Shown piece after piece: positions 8,988 to 18,050 of a DNA stretch of 64,000 nt. Below the pieces are notes generated by a model, which saw nothing but the letters and a program-made list of their open reading frames with translations, ran no database searches and was not told the DNA's origin. The translations under genes and the position numbers were made by a program. This stretch comes from Roseovarius arcticus. Its GTDB lineage: Bacteria > Pseudomonadota > Alphaproteobacteria > Rhodobacterales > Rhodobacteraceae. Each line of letters starts with the position of its first letter. The stretch's first letter is position 1. The stretch lies in assembly GCF_006125015.1 (NCBI RefSeq), contig NZ_SZZN01000001.1, positions 1,302,001 through 1,366,000 of the forward strand, read 5' to 3'.

Positions 8988-9791
8988 ATGTCCAAGCACG
9001 AACAGGATATCCTGAACACCGTCAATTTGCGTGGCACCGTGACCGTCGTCGAATTGGCGCAGATCCTACACGTCTCAGATCAGACTATCCGCAGGATCGT
9101 CAAGCCAATGGAGGCGCGAGGGGATCTCAGGAAGGTTCACGGGGCCCTGGTCAGCACCCAGAACCCGACCGATCCGCCATTTCTGCTACGCATGAATAGG
9201 AATCGCAGCGCCAAAGTCGCCATCGCAAACCGCATTGCGAACCTCATCGAAAACGGAAGTTCTCTTGCTATTGATACCGGGTCGACATCTGGCTTCGTCG
9301 CGCAGGCGCTGCGGGCCAAGAAGAACCTCAGCGTTGTGACTAATTCAGCGTACATTGCCAGCACCCTGTCCATGATCGAGGGCAATCGGGTGTTCATGGC
9401 AGGAACGCAGTTGCGCAATCACGACGGAGCTGCTTTCGACAAGGCCGCCTTCGATGTGATCGCCAGCCTGTCGGTGGATTATGCCGTCGTTTCATCGTCT
9501 GGAGTGGATCCCGCAATGGGATTCCTAGGCTATGATCAATGCGAAGTGGATATCGCGCGGGCAATGATCGACATATCCCGTATTACGGTGATGGCGGTCG
9601 ACAAGTCCAAATATATGCTAGATGGATCATTGCCGCCTCTGCGCTTGCCACGACTAAGACCCGACGACATCATCGTGTGCGACGCCGATCCCGGCAGCCG
9701 TTTTGCTCAGCTTTTTGAAAGCAAGCAGTTGCTGGTTGCCGGAGGCGCCTCATCGCACCTATGCAAAGCTCAGAATCATCGCCGGAATTAG
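8988..9791 (+). CDS. DeoR/GlpR-family transcriptional regulator
   Basis: Cytosolic repressor of 267 residues. Residues 1-60 form a winged helix-turn-helix (VVELAQILHVSDQTIRRIVKPMEARGDLRKVHGAL), matching the DeoR signature region. The rest is the sugar-phosphate-isomerase-like sensor domain: SLAIDTGSTSGFVAQAL binds an effector phosphate in relatives, and later VVSSSGVDPAMGF and VMAVDKSKY follow. The family usually senses a phosphorylated sugar or polyol. It lies 235 bases after the betaine transporter and before an MBL-fold hydrolase; which of these it controls is not shown. Start 8988 has only a weak upstream purine tract. Confidence 0.85.
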   Translation: MSKHEQDILNTVNLRGTVTVVELAQILHVSDQTIRRIVKPMEARGDLRKVHGALVSTQNPTDPPFLLRMNRNRSAKVAIANRIANLIENGSSLAIDTGSTSGFVAQALRAKKNLSVVTNSAYIASTLSMIEGNRVFMAGTQLRNHDGAAFDKAAFDVIASLSVDYAVVSSSGVDPAMGFLGYDQCEVDIARAMIDISRITVMAVDKSKYMLDGSLPPLRLPRLRPDDIIVCDADPGSRFAQLFESKQLLVAGGASSHLCKAQNHRRN

Positions 9792-9974
9792 ACCGCTGGT
9801 TGATCTTTATGACGCATCAAATCTATGGCCTTTTCCCCTGAAACAGGCGTGATTTGGGCTTAGTTTTTTCGACTAGTGAGAAAGACGGTCAAGAGATCAA
9901 GATTTGCTATCACAACAGAAGGCAACATATCCCATAGTGCTCAAGATTCGCGTATATAAATTTGGACCCTCACC

Positions 9975-10745
9975 ATGACTCTACTCCGCTTAAAGCCGGA
10001 TGCTCCCTGGTTTTCGACTACGGAGGTCACCGACAACATCCAATGCCTCTCCGAACCTTACGTTATTAAATTCATGCAATCGAACATCTGGTTCCTACGG
10101 GGGCGTGACGCCGATCTGTTGGTCGACACCGGCAATGGTATCGTACCACTTCTTCCAGAACTATCTGTAGAAGATCTGACGCGCCTCATCGTTGTGGCGA
10201 CCCATGCGCATGCTGATCACGTCGGCGGATTAGTGGAATTTCCCGGCATCTGGTGCAATACAAATATCGTGGAGGCACTGAAAACGGCGGACCCAAACGA
10301 GACTTTGGCGGGACCCGGATATGCGCTGGACGATATCAGCGCAATGATCGTACCGGCCCCCAACCTGTCCGGGCCGTTGGTTACCATGCAGCCCAACAAG
10401 TTTGATCCTGCACAATTCGGGCCGCAGCCCGCGACAGTAAGCCGGGCATTGGTCGAAGGCGATACGATCAGCTTAGGTGATCGGATATTTGACGTGTTGG
10501 AGGTTCCGGGGCACTCCCCAGCCTGCATCGCTCTTTATGATGCGCAAAACAGGCTTCTGATAACGGGGGACGCTATCTATGACGGTATGTTGGTCGATGG
10601 GCTATTTCACTCTAATCGCGCCACCTATCGGCGGAGTTTGAAACGATTGCTGACCCTGCCGGTGGATCTTGCGCTTGGCGGTCACGGACAACCGATGACG
10701 GGCGACCGTATGCGGCATCTGATTCAAGTCTATTTGGCTGGTTGA
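9975..10745 (+). CDS. MBL-fold metallo-hydrolase
   Basis: Metallo-beta-lactamase-fold hydrolase of 256 residues. The metal motif HAHADH is at residues 77-82. Further ligands are supplied by EVPGHSPACIALYD and ITGDAIYDG, and a late Gly-His (ALGGHGQPM) follows. There is no signal peptide, so it is cytosolic. The family includes glyoxalase II, lactonases and others; substrate cannot be assigned. It runs convergently towards the permease gene ending at 10758, only 12 bases away. Confidence 0.8.
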   Translation: MTLLRLKPDAPWFSTTEVTDNIQCLSEPYVIKFMQSNIWFLRGRDADLLVDTGNGIVPLLPELSVEDLTRLIVVATHAHADHVGGLVEFPGIWCNTNIVEALKTADPNETLAGPGYALDDISAMIVPAPNLSGPLVTMQPNKFDPAQFGPQPATVSRALVEGDTISLGDRIFDVLEVPGHSPACIALYDAQNRLLITGDAIYDGMLVDGLFHSNRATYRRSLKRLLTLPVDLALGGHGQPMTGDRMRHLIQVYLAG

Positions 10746-10757
10746 AATCACTTGAAA

Positions 10758-11450
10758 TCAGGATAGGCGCCCAGCTAGATAATCCGCCCGCCGCCCCTCG
10801 ACTAACATCTGCACCAGCATCAGGATTGATACAATTCCGATGTAATAGACCAGAGCAGCAGAATACCACTCGACGAAGCGAAAGGTGCTCGCGATTGCAT
10901 CATTTACCACTGCCATGATCTCACGTAGCGAGATTATGTATGCAAGCGACGTCAGCTTCACCAAGCTTATCAATTCGTTCATCAACACAGGTGCTGCCAC
11001 GCGTAGCGCCTGAGGAAGAACTACCAGAAAAAAACTTAGAAATGGCCGAAGGCCAAGCGCACGGGCCGCATCCTTTTGTCCCGACCCCACGGAGCGAAGG
11101 GCACCGCGCATGATTTCTGCCATGTAGGCCACCGTCACGAGGGACATCGCCAAAAAAGCCGCAACGAAGGGGGAATACCAGTCGGATCGGATCAGCGCGG
11201 GGATGATCTGCGGCAGACCGTTCCAGACAAGCAGGAGGATCAACAGCAATGGCGCGGCGCGAAAAATCCACGTGTAACTGCGTGCAAATATGCGAAGTGG
11301 GGCTTGCGGCGCATCCAGCCAGAGCGCCATCGGAAGGCATAGTAGAAACGAAACCGCGAAAACAAGCGCCGAGAGCAACACTGCGACTCCAGCTCCCCAC
11401 AGAAGCGCCGGGGTGACCAAGGCGTTTAGAAAGAGCTGGAAGTCAAACAT
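10758..11450 (-). CDS. Polar amino-acid-type ABC transporter permease (HisM/GlnP family)
   Basis: Inner-membrane permease of 230 residues with about five hydrophobic segments and the EAA-type loop GSGQKDAARALGLRPFLSFFLVVLPQALRVAAP. This marks the His/Glu/Asp/octopine transporter family. The gene is last in a four-gene minus-strand operon (hydrolase, GYD protein, binding protein, permease). Family members normally work as two permeases plus one ATPase. Only one permease and no ATPase are encoded here, so it may form a homodimer and borrow an ATPase encoded elsewhere (inference). Confidence 0.85.
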   Translation of the reverse strand: MFDFQLFLNALVTPALLWGAGVAVLLSALVFAVSFLLCLPMALWLDAPQAPLRIFARSYTWIFRAAPLLLILLLVWNGLPQIIPALIRSDWYSPFVAAFLAMSLVTVAYMAEIMRGALRSVGSGQKDAARALGLRPFLSFFLVVLPQALRVAAPVLMNELISLVKLTSLAYIISLREIMAVVNDAIASTFRFVEWYSAALVYYIGIVSILMLVQMLVEGRRADYLAGRLS

Positions 11451-11456
11451 TATGCT

Positions 11457-12272
11457 TCAGGAGTCGTAGTCGACATCGAAAATGGTCGGGTTAAGTCCAT
11501 ATTTCTCGGCAAGTGTTATAAAAAACCCTTCGGACTTCATTTCTTTCAACGCAGAAACAACTGCCTGCGTATTCGCCTCGTCGGGTTGAATATAGATGCC
11601 ATACGTGAACGCCGATGGATAGACGTAGGCGACCCGCAACTTGCCCGGCGCCTGGGCCATCCGGTACGCAGCCTCGGTTCCCTCAGACATCGTAGCGTCG
11701 ACCCGCCCGATCATCACCTGCTGCGTGGCTTCTTGGGGCGTTGGATAATCGCGCACTTGGATCGCGGGCTTGCCCGCGGCCTCGAGCTCGGCATTCAGCG
11801 GCACGATCTGTTCTTCATTATAATATGCGCCGCTTTCTAGCGCGATAACCTTGCCACTCAAATCTTCGGGCGATGTGATGTCCGTGTTGGTGGCGGCCGT
11901 TATAATCGCTGTGGTCGACTGCATATACGAAATGCCAGAGAAGGTCTTGCGCCGTTCGGTATTGATATAGATGCCGCTGATGATGAGATCGCACCGTCCT
12001 GCCGAAAGTGACGGAAGCAAACCTGAAAAGTCGGTTGTTTGATACTTTGGCGTTGCGTCGAACCGACGGGCCAGTTCCGTTGCCACGTCGATGTCAATGC
12101 CTATAGGCGCTGTGTCACCCGGGTCGGCCCGATAGGTCAGCGGAGGAAAACTCGCAGTGGTACAAACCACTAATTCTCCGTTTTCGACGAAATTTGGTGC
12201 GCTCGTCTGTGCCGACGCGACACAGCTCAACGCGGCAAGGATTGCAGCGGAGGCCAAGGATAGTTGAAGCAT
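11457..12272 (-). CDS. Amino-acid-type ABC transporter substrate-binding protein (SBP_bac_3 family)
   Basis: Periplasmic binding protein of 271 residues with a clear Sec signal peptide (LASAAILAALSCVASAQ). The family-3 pattern is visible: LVVCTTASFPPLTY, then GIDIDVATELARRF, then GRCDLIISGIYINTERRKTFSGISY. It is 6 bases upstream of its permease gene and 3 bases downstream of the GYD-protein gene, so it is co-transcribed. The ligand is unknown; the cysteine hydrolase in the same operon hints at an amide or ureide nitrogen compound (inference). Confidence 0.85.
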   Translation of the reverse strand: MLQLSLASAAILAALSCVASAQTSAPNFVENGELVVCTTASFPPLTYRADPGDTAPIGIDIDVATELARRFDATPKYQTTDFSGLLPSLSAGRCDLIISGIYINTERRKTFSGISYMQSTTAIITAATNTDITSPEDLSGKVIALESGAYYNEEQIVPLNAELEAAGKPAIQVRDYPTPQEATQQVMIGRVDATMSEGTEAAYRMAQAPGKLRVAYVYPSAFTYGIYIQPDEANTQAVVSALKEMKSEGFFITLAEKYGLNPTIFDVDYDS

Positions 12273-12275
12273 GAG

Positions 12276-12590
12276 TCAAGTCTCCTGTGAAAGTTGGGCG
12301 ATGGCACCGGTCACGATGGCATCGTAGTTGGTGGAGTCGAATGCGGGCAAGATGATCGGATCCACAAATCCATCCTGCCGGGCGAGTAAGGCGTATTGCA
12401 GCATGGACGCAGAGTCTGGCATCTCGAACAGTTGAACAAAATCGTAAGGACCGAGCGTCGCGTGAAACGATATCGACCGCCCTCCGAGTGCCGCAACTCG
12501 ACGTTCGCTTGTTTCGCGTCTGGCCGGGCTTTCCTTAAGCGAATCCAAGCCGCGTTGGGTGAGGCGCATAAGAGAGATAAACAATGGCAT
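12276..12590 (-). CDS. GYD-type ferredoxin-like small protein
   Basis: Small protein of 104 residues with the pattern LMRLTQRGLDSLKESPARR, then GPYDFVQLFEMPD. This fits GYD-domain (dimeric alpha-beta barrel-like) proteins of unknown biochemical role. The ATG at 12590 shares bases with the stop codon of the upstream hydrolase gene (TGATG), so the two are translationally coupled; an in-frame start at 12617 would overlap that gene further. The tight link to a hydrolase and a transporter suggests an accessory role in the same catabolic route. Confidence 0.65.
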   Translation of the reverse strand: MPLFISLMRLTQRGLDSLKESPARRETSERRVAALGGRSISFHATLGPYDFVQLFEMPDSASMLQYALLARQDGFVDPIILPAFDSTNYDAIVTGAIAQLSQET

Positions 12591-13291
12591 CAGGTCTTCT
12601 CTGTTCTGTCTTGGCAAGGGTCACAGTTCTTGGCCAGGTTATCGAAACCGGCGACCACGGCATCTGTGGTGGCGACAACGCCAAAGATGCCATTCTCGAC
12701 AGTCACCATCCTTATCGCAGCCTTGTGCATGTCGGCATCTCCGCTGGCACAGGCATCCGATACTGTAAGGCATTGATAGTTGCGGTCGCAGGCTTCGCGA
12801 AGGGTGGTGTGAACGCAAACCTCGGTAGTGACACCTGCAAGGATCAGGTGAGTGATCCCGTGCGCGCCCAACACATGCTCCAGATCGGTGTGCGTGAATG
12901 ATCCATTGGCGGTTTTGTCGATGAGAACGTCGGTCGGCTCCACGTTCACTCCGCTGTCGATTTCAAAGCCGGGCTGGCCGCGCAGCATCACTTGTGTTCC
13001 GGCTAAACCGTTACGTTCGCGCCGCCAGACCTCGTACGGTGTCATATCGGCTTTGTCCGCGCGATATCCTTGCCGTGTATGGACGATCAGCCCCCCTGCT
13101 CGACGCATTGCTTTGCTCAATCGGTTCACGTTGGGAATTACTGCGCGCAAGATATCTGGATCATAACCCAGCTTTGCGAAATATCCTTGCGCCGAGACGA
13201 AATCATGCTGCAAATCGATCGCCAAAAGCGCTGTCCGCGCAGGGTCTAAGCGATGGTCATAGGGCCAGTCAAAGGGGTGTGATGTTATCAT
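12590..13291 (-). CDS. Isochorismatase-family cysteine hydrolase (RutB/biuret-hydrolase-like)
   Basis: Cytosolic amidohydrolase of 233 residues. The catalytic triad of the family is visible: Asp26 (AIDLQHDF), Lys126 (LIDKTANGSF) and Cys159 (GVTTEVCVHTTLREA). The HTRQGYRADKADMTPYEVWRR stretch and the length are close to ureidoacrylate amidohydrolase RutB and to biuret/triuret-type hydrolases, which release ammonia or carbamate from ureides. It heads an operon with a binding protein and permease and is divergent from a LysR regulator. Exact substrate is not determined by the sequence. Confidence 0.8.
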   Translation of the reverse strand: MITSHPFDWPYDHRLDPARTALLAIDLQHDFVSAQGYFAKLGYDPDILRAVIPNVNRLSKAMRRAGGLIVHTRQGYRADKADMTPYEVWRRERNGLAGTQVMLRGQPGFEIDSGVNVEPTDVLIDKTANGSFTHTDLEHVLGAHGITHLILAGVTTEVCVHTTLREACDRNYQCLTVSDACASGDADMHKAAIRMVTVENGIFGVVATTDAVVAGFDNLAKNCDPCQDRTEKT

Positions 13292-13368
13292 AGCGCTAGA
13301 TTAGTGCGCTTTGATCATCTATAAAAGCGAGTATATCTCGTCAATTTAGCGCAGGAAAACTCAACAGT

Positions 13369-14265
13369 TTGAAACCTGGTTCCTTCCGTTACCTTCCCTT
13401 TCTGCGCTGTTTCGAAGCGGTCGCGCGATGCGGCTCGTTGCGCACTGCCTCTCGCGAACTTGGCCTGTCACCCGGCGCGGTATCGCTGCAATTAAAGAAG
13501 CTTTCGAACGCCTCAGGCCTCGATCTGTTCATGCGCGACGGGAGGCGCCTTGTTCTTACCGCTGACGGTCAGGCCTTCTACGGTGTCGTGCGCCGATCGC
13601 TTGTCGACTTGGAGCTAGGCATTTTCGGAGATAAACGCGAGTCAGAGCCGCCGAGTCGGCTTGCTTTGTCGGTGCCCCCCTCGCTGGGTACAGCTTGGCT
13701 TTGCTCTGCGTTGATCGATTTCTGCCGAGCCCACTCGATCGCGAATGTCAAAATTTCGTCGGATACGCGCGCGTCTACCCTGGACTGGACCGATCTCGAC
13801 ATGGCCATCGTCTATGATCATCCGCCTTTCGAAAACCTCTGGTGGAGCCTGCTGCGCGAGGTAAATCTGCGCACAGTTTGTGCGCCCTGCGCATTGCCAA
13901 CGATGGACGGCCAGGACGATAGAAGATCCTTGCGCGGGCATACGCTGTTGCATGAAGATGACGGTCAGGAATGGTTGCGTTGGAGCCAAACCGCAGGTGT
14001 TTCACTGGACGGGGTCTCAAACGTTTTTCTTCCGTCAATCGGACAAGCGGTAACAAGCGCTTTGAACGGTCAAGGATTGGCCCTCGTGTCGGACGCCCTA
14101 GTCGGCGGTGATCTCCGTAGCGGCCGTCTGGTACAACCATTTAACATGAGTATCCCAGGCTCTCGAGCTTACTATTTTGTCTCCCAACCATCAAAAATAA
14201 ATAACTGGTTTCATGAGAAAATACGCGCAGAAGTCTTGCGTATGCTCCCTCCGGATATGGGGTGA
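13369..14265 (+). CDS. LysR-family transcriptional regulator (GcvA type)
   Basis: Regulator of 298 residues. The N-terminal winged HTH (RYLPFLRCFEAVARCGSLRTASRELGLSPGAVSLQLKKL) is followed by a LysR substrate-binding domain with the GcvA-like LDWTDLDMAIVYD pattern. Translation appears to start at TTG 13369 behind AGGAAA; no ATG lies suitably upstream. It is divergent from the hydrolase operon across a 77-base gap, the usual LysR layout, so it probably controls that operon. Confidence 0.8.
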   Translation: MKPGSFRYLPFLRCFEAVARCGSLRTASRELGLSPGAVSLQLKKLSNASGLDLFMRDGRRLVLTADGQAFYGVVRRSLVDLELGIFGDKRESEPPSRLALSVPPSLGTAWLCSALIDFCRAHSIANVKISSDTRASTLDWTDLDMAIVYDHPPFENLWWSLLREVNLRTVCAPCALPTMDGQDDRRSLRGHTLLHEDDGQEWLRWSQTAGVSLDGVSNVFLPSIGQAVTSALNGQGLALVSDALVGGDLRSGRLVQPFNMSIPGSRAYYFVSQPSKINNWFHEKIRAEVLRMLPPDMG

Positions 14266-15033
14266 TTTTTTGTCCGTCATTTATCAGTCCCGATTATGAA
14301 GTCAGGTCAAACCAAAACCGGTGGTTACACTGACGGTTTCAATGATTGACTTGCAAGCAAAAAATTTTAACGTTTCTGCGGCATTCCACCCCGTCCTCTC
14401 TTGCTGTTGACTAAGTGTTCCATCCCGGATGATCACATTAGTAATCGGCGATCTGCGTTTTTCGTGGCAAGATCTGGTCTGAAGAAAGCCCTGGGCGGAG
14501 TGGGACCACCCTGATTCATCTTCACAAGCAAGCCATAACAACACAAAGGATGCGGTCATTGATCCGGGCGAGCGCGGAACCTGCGCCGATGCTGGGGAAG
14601 TGCTTCGGTATCATGCAGCCCCTCGATCCCGATCACCCGCCCTGCCGGATCGACACGTGCCATGCGATCGTCCACAGCGCCCATCCGTAAACTGCCGCAA
14701 GGGTTTTATTGCTCAGCACGTTGTCGCGAACGAAACGCTCCAGCTCGCTACCTTCCATTTGCCCCGAGCCGATCAGAGACCTGTCGCTGGCTTTGATAAT
14801 GCCAAGTTGACAACCGCTATGCTCAATCATCTCACTCATCGCTGCCACATTCTGACAAGACCGTAACGATAGCTAGCGCTTCAATGCCAGGTCCAAGCCG
14901 GTGAAAAGGAAATGGAGGGGACAACACCGTTGACGCAATCATGATGCTGCGAGCATAACAAACGGGTGGGTCAAATCCCGATTTTAAAACCGGGGCAGTC
15001 TTGAGTGACATTTAATATAGAAATGAGAAAACA
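14266..15033. other. Mostly non-coding stretch with a degenerate gene fragment
   Basis: No intact gene is seen across about 770 bases. A degraded minus-strand reading frame lies at 14522-14848 (listed separately). The last ~170 bases before the binding-protein start at 15034 are likely promoter and leader. The 85-codon minus-strand frame at 14302-14559 shows no recognisable family. Confidence 0.5.
14522..14848 (-). pseudogene. Degenerate C-terminal fragment, possibly of a GMC-type oxidoreductase
   Basis: On the minus strand, LERFVRDNVLSNKTLAAVYG is followed, after one frame change, by RMGAVDDRMARVDPAGRVIG then IEGLHDTEALP. A second frame change leads to SIGAGSALARINDRI and a stop. The order (RMG, then a VDP-RVxGIEGL strand, then xxxLPSI) recalls the C-terminal domain of GMC flavin oxidoreductases. 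At least two frameshifts and the missing N-terminus make it a relic. Family assignment is tentative. Confidence 0.35.
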
Positions 15034-16059
15034 TTGAAAAAGCACATCTTACTTACACTTGTGGTCTCTGCAGCCGTAGCAACGGGTGTAACGGACGCTG
15101 AGGCTGGCGCGACACTAGATAAGGTCAAGGAGCGCGGAGAGTTGGTCTGCGGTGTGAGCCAAGGCTCTGCTGGGCTGTCGCTCCCTGATTCCAATGGAGC
15201 TTGGTCCGGTCTCGACGTGGACTATTGCCGAGCGGTAGCTGCTGCCGCCATCGGCGATCCGGCCAAGGTCCGCTTTGTGCCGCTCAGTTCGGCGCAGCGT
15301 TTTCAGGTCTTGGAGGCTGGCGATATTGATGTTCTGTCTCGCAACACCACCAAAACCTCGACCCGCGACGGCACACTGCCGGTCCTATTCGTCGACACGA
15401 TCTTCTACGACGGACAGGCTTTTATGGTGCCAAAATCACTGGGCATTACCGCTTCAAACGAATTAGACGGTGCCACGGTTTGCGTTCAGCCCGGCACGGT
15501 GAACGAACAAAACCTAGTCGACTATTTCGCCGCAAACAGCATGACCTTTAAATCGGTCGTTATCGAAAGCCTGCCTGAACTAGAGTCGGCCTTTTACGCT
15601 GGGCGATGCGACGTCTACCTGTCGGATGCATCTACCCTGTCGGCCAGCCGCGCGACGCGCGCCGAGATTCCGGCAGACTTCATGATCCTGCCTGAACGCA
15701 TCACCAAATCGCCCCTTGCGCCAGTGGTGCGCAGCGACGATGTTGAATGGTACAAACTAGCCGCTTGGACTCGCAACATACTAGTCGAGGCAGAAGAATT
15801 GGGCATTACCCAAGCGAATGTCGAAGAGATGGAGCAATCTCCAAACCCCGCCATCCAGCGTCTTCTGGGTGTGCAGGAAGGGATAGGCAAGTCATTCGGG
15901 CTGGACGATGATTGGGCGGCGCGGGTCATCTCCGCGGTCGGCAATTATGGCGAAGTCTATGATCGCAATCTCGGCCCCGATACGCCCTTACAGCTAGAGC
16001 GTGGCCTGAACGCGCTTTGGACAGATGGTGGTTTAATGTATTCGTCGCCCGTGCAGTGA
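15034..16059 (+). CDS. General L-amino-acid ABC transporter substrate-binding protein (AapJ type)
   Basis: Periplasmic binding protein of 341 residues with a signal peptide (VVSAAVATGVTDAEA). Family-3 motifs are TLDKVKERGELVCGVSQGSAG, then WSGLDVDYCRAVAAAA and DIDVLSRNTTKTSTRDG, all typical of AapJ/BztA. Two internal Cys pairs are visible. The apparent start is TTG 15034. Its last 4 bases overlap the likely GTG start of the fused permease. It supplies the ligand to the AapQ-AapM-like permease next to it. Confidence 0.85.
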   Translation: MKKHILLTLVVSAAVATGVTDAEAGATLDKVKERGELVCGVSQGSAGLSLPDSNGAWSGLDVDYCRAVAAAAIGDPAKVRFVPLSSAQRFQVLEAGDIDVLSRNTTKTSTRDGTLPVLFVDTIFYDGQAFMVPKSLGITASNELDGATVCVQPGTVNEQNLVDYFAANSMTFKSVVIESLPELESAFYAGRCDVYLSDASTLSASRATRAEIPADFMILPERITKSPLAPVVRSDDVEWYKLAAWTRNILVEAEELGITQANVEEMEQSPNPAIQRLLGVQEGIGKSFGLDDDWAARVISAVGNYGEVYDRNLGPDTPLQLERGLNALWTDGGLMYSSPVQ

Positions 16060-18050
16060 CCACGCGCATCTCGGACGCGCCGCGCTCAAAGGCAATGATC
16101 GGCGCTGCGGCGTTGGTCATTGTTATTTTGACGATCTACGTTCTGTCTAGCGGCGGATATGTTTCCGATGTGCTGGCTCTTCTTCGCCAACGCGCAGGAT
16201 TTCAGATTCCGGAATCAGTATTTGCGGTCTCTGCGTCTGACGCGCTGTATTGGACGCTGTTGGCTGGGCTGGCCAACACAGTAAGAGTAGCATTGGCCGC
16301 CGCCGTTCTTGCCACACTTATAGGGTTGGTGCTGGCAACGCTGCGACTGAGCGCCTTTCCGGGATTCCGCCTATTGGCCGGTTTGGTGATTGAGCCGTTG
16401 CGCAATACCCCCGTCGTGCTGCAACTCTTCTTATGGTATGGGCTGCTGATCAATAACCTGCCAGCCGCGCGAAACGCGGTAGAAATCCTGCCGTCAGTCT
16501 TTCTCAGCAATCGCGGTGTCGCCATTCCAACCATCACGATGAATGGTCTTTCCTTTCCCGAGCTCACCGGATTTAACTTCACTGGTGGCATGACGCTGAG
16601 CCCTGAGCTGGCGGCGCTTCTCTTCGGGCTGACGCTGTTCCATGCCAGTTATCTAGCTGAGATTTTCCGCGCCGGGATCATGTCCGTACCGTCTGGGCAG
16701 ATAGACGCGGCGCAAGCGCTGGGGATGAGGTTTTACCGACGGATGCGTTTGGTCGTGCTGCCCCAAGCGCTGAACTTTATAATCCCACCGTCGACCAACC
16801 AGTTTCTGGCATTGGTCAAGAACTCATCGCTGGCCGTCGCCATCGGATTTCCCGATCTGGTCGCCGTGGTCAGTACCCTCATGAACCGGAGCGGAGATGC
16901 CGTTCTTGGAACGGTCATCGTCGTGGCCGCATTCCTTGGGTTGAACTTGCTTTTGTCGGGTGCGCTTGCACTCTACCATCGCAGCCAGATGCTACGCGGC
17001 AAGGCATCGCTTTCGGTATCACTCCCGGTGAGTGTCCAGATGGAATGGCAAGACTGGATCAAAACGCCATGGCGCAAGGCAGGGACAATTGCATTGGGCG
17101 TCGTAGGGGGATTCCTAGTTTGGCATTTGCTGAATTGGAGCGTGTTTCAGGCGGTGTGGACTGGTTCGCCCGAAGAATGTCGCGCGGCCGACGGCGCGTG
17201 CTGGGCGATGATCGCCGAAAAGTACCGCCTGATCTTGCTTGGTTCATATCCTTTCGGGCTAGGATGGCGTCCGGTGCTGGCGACCGCCGTGCTGGCACTA
17301 TCGCTTATCTTTGCGGCCCGTTTCGTACGGCGCAAGCCGCTGCTGGCCCTGCCAAGCATCAGTGTCGCCATTGCTGTCTGGTATTGGCTCATGGGAGGTG
17401 GCCTGTCACTGCCTACAGTTAATATCGTGCTCTGGGGCGGCCTACCATTGACCATAGCACTGTCGGTGCTGTCGATCTTCCTCGCGCTACCAATTGGTCT
17501 GGCGCTCGCACTGGCGCGGATGTCGCCGCGGCGCATCTTTTCCGTCCCGGCCTATGCAGTGATCGATGTTTTCCGAGCAGTACCGCAGATCTTTTTGCTG
17601 TTTGGCGTGGCAATCCTGCTACCGCATATTCTGCCCGCGGCATGGACTCCAGACAAATTCTGGCGCGCTCTTTTCGCGCTCATCATGATCACCAGCGCCT
17701 ATTTGGCCGAAGTCTTCCGAGCCGGCTTGCTCGCCGTGCCTCCGGGCCAAGCAGAGGCGGCGCGGACGCTGGGCATGAATCGGGTAATGATCTTTGGCCT
17801 CATCGTGCTGCCTCAAGCGGTACGAATTTCCTGGCCCGCCATCGTCAACACCTTCGTCGGCGCGATCAAGGACACGTCCCTGGTGTTCATCGTCGGTTTG
17901 ATGGACGTGCTGGCCGCGACCAAGGCGGCAGTCGTCGATCCGTCCTGGCGGCTTTACTCGCTAGAGGGCTACTGCTTCACGGCTTTGATTTATTTCGCCA
18001 TATGCTATTCTCTGGCTCGCTACGCGCGTCGCTTCGAACGGCTAAGATAG
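16056..18050 (+). CDS. Fused AapQ-AapM-type amino-acid ABC transporter permease
   Basis: Inner-membrane protein of about 664 residues that joins the two permeases of the general amino-acid transporter. The N-terminal AapQ-like half has SGQIDAAQALGMRFYRRMRLVVLPQALNF as its ATPase loop. The C-terminal AapM-like half begins near EWQDWIKTPWRKAG and has PPGQAEAARTLGMNRVMIFGLIVLPQAVRISWP. In most Rhizobiales and Rhodobacterales these are separate genes followed by aapP. No ATPase gene follows here. GTG 16056 overlaps the binding-protein stop (GTGA); a TTG at 16017 is the alternative. Its 3' end overlaps the convergent aminotransferase gene by 31 bases. Confidence 0.85.
   Translation: MTTRISDAPRSKAMIGAAALVIVILTIYVLSSGGYVSDVLALLRQRAGFQIPESVFAVSASDALYWTLLAGLANTVRVALAAAVLATLIGLVLATLRLSAFPGFRLLAGLVIEPLRNTPVVLQLFLWYGLLINNLPAARNAVEILPSVFLSNRGVAIPTITMNGLSFPELTGFNFTGGMTLSPELAALLFGLTLFHASYLAEIFRAGIMSVPSGQIDAAQALGMRFYRRMRLVVLPQALNFIIPPSTNQFLALVKNSSLAVAIGFPDLVAVVSTLMNRSGDAVLGTVIVVAAFLGLNLLLSGALALYHRSQMLRGKASLSVSLPVSVQMEWQDWIKTPWRKAGTIALGVVGGFLVWHLLNWSVFQAVWTGSPEECRAADGACWAMIAEKYRLILLGSYPFGLGWRPVLATAVLALSLIFAARFVRRKPLLALPSISVAIAVWYWLMGGGLSLPTVNIVLWGGLPLTIALSVLSIFLALPIGLALALARMSPRRIFSVPAYAVIDVFRAVPQIFLLFGVAILLPHILPAAWTPDKFWRALFALIMITSAYLAEVFRAGLLAVPPGQAEAARTLGMNRVMIFGLIVLPQAVRISWPAIVNTFVGAIKDTSLVFIVGLMDVLAATKAAVVDPSWRLYSLEGYCFTALIYFAICYSLARYARRFERLR

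Noticed and set aside
14302..14559. 85-codon minus-strand frame
   Set aside because: No recognisable family; it overlaps the oxidoreductase-like relic in another frame.
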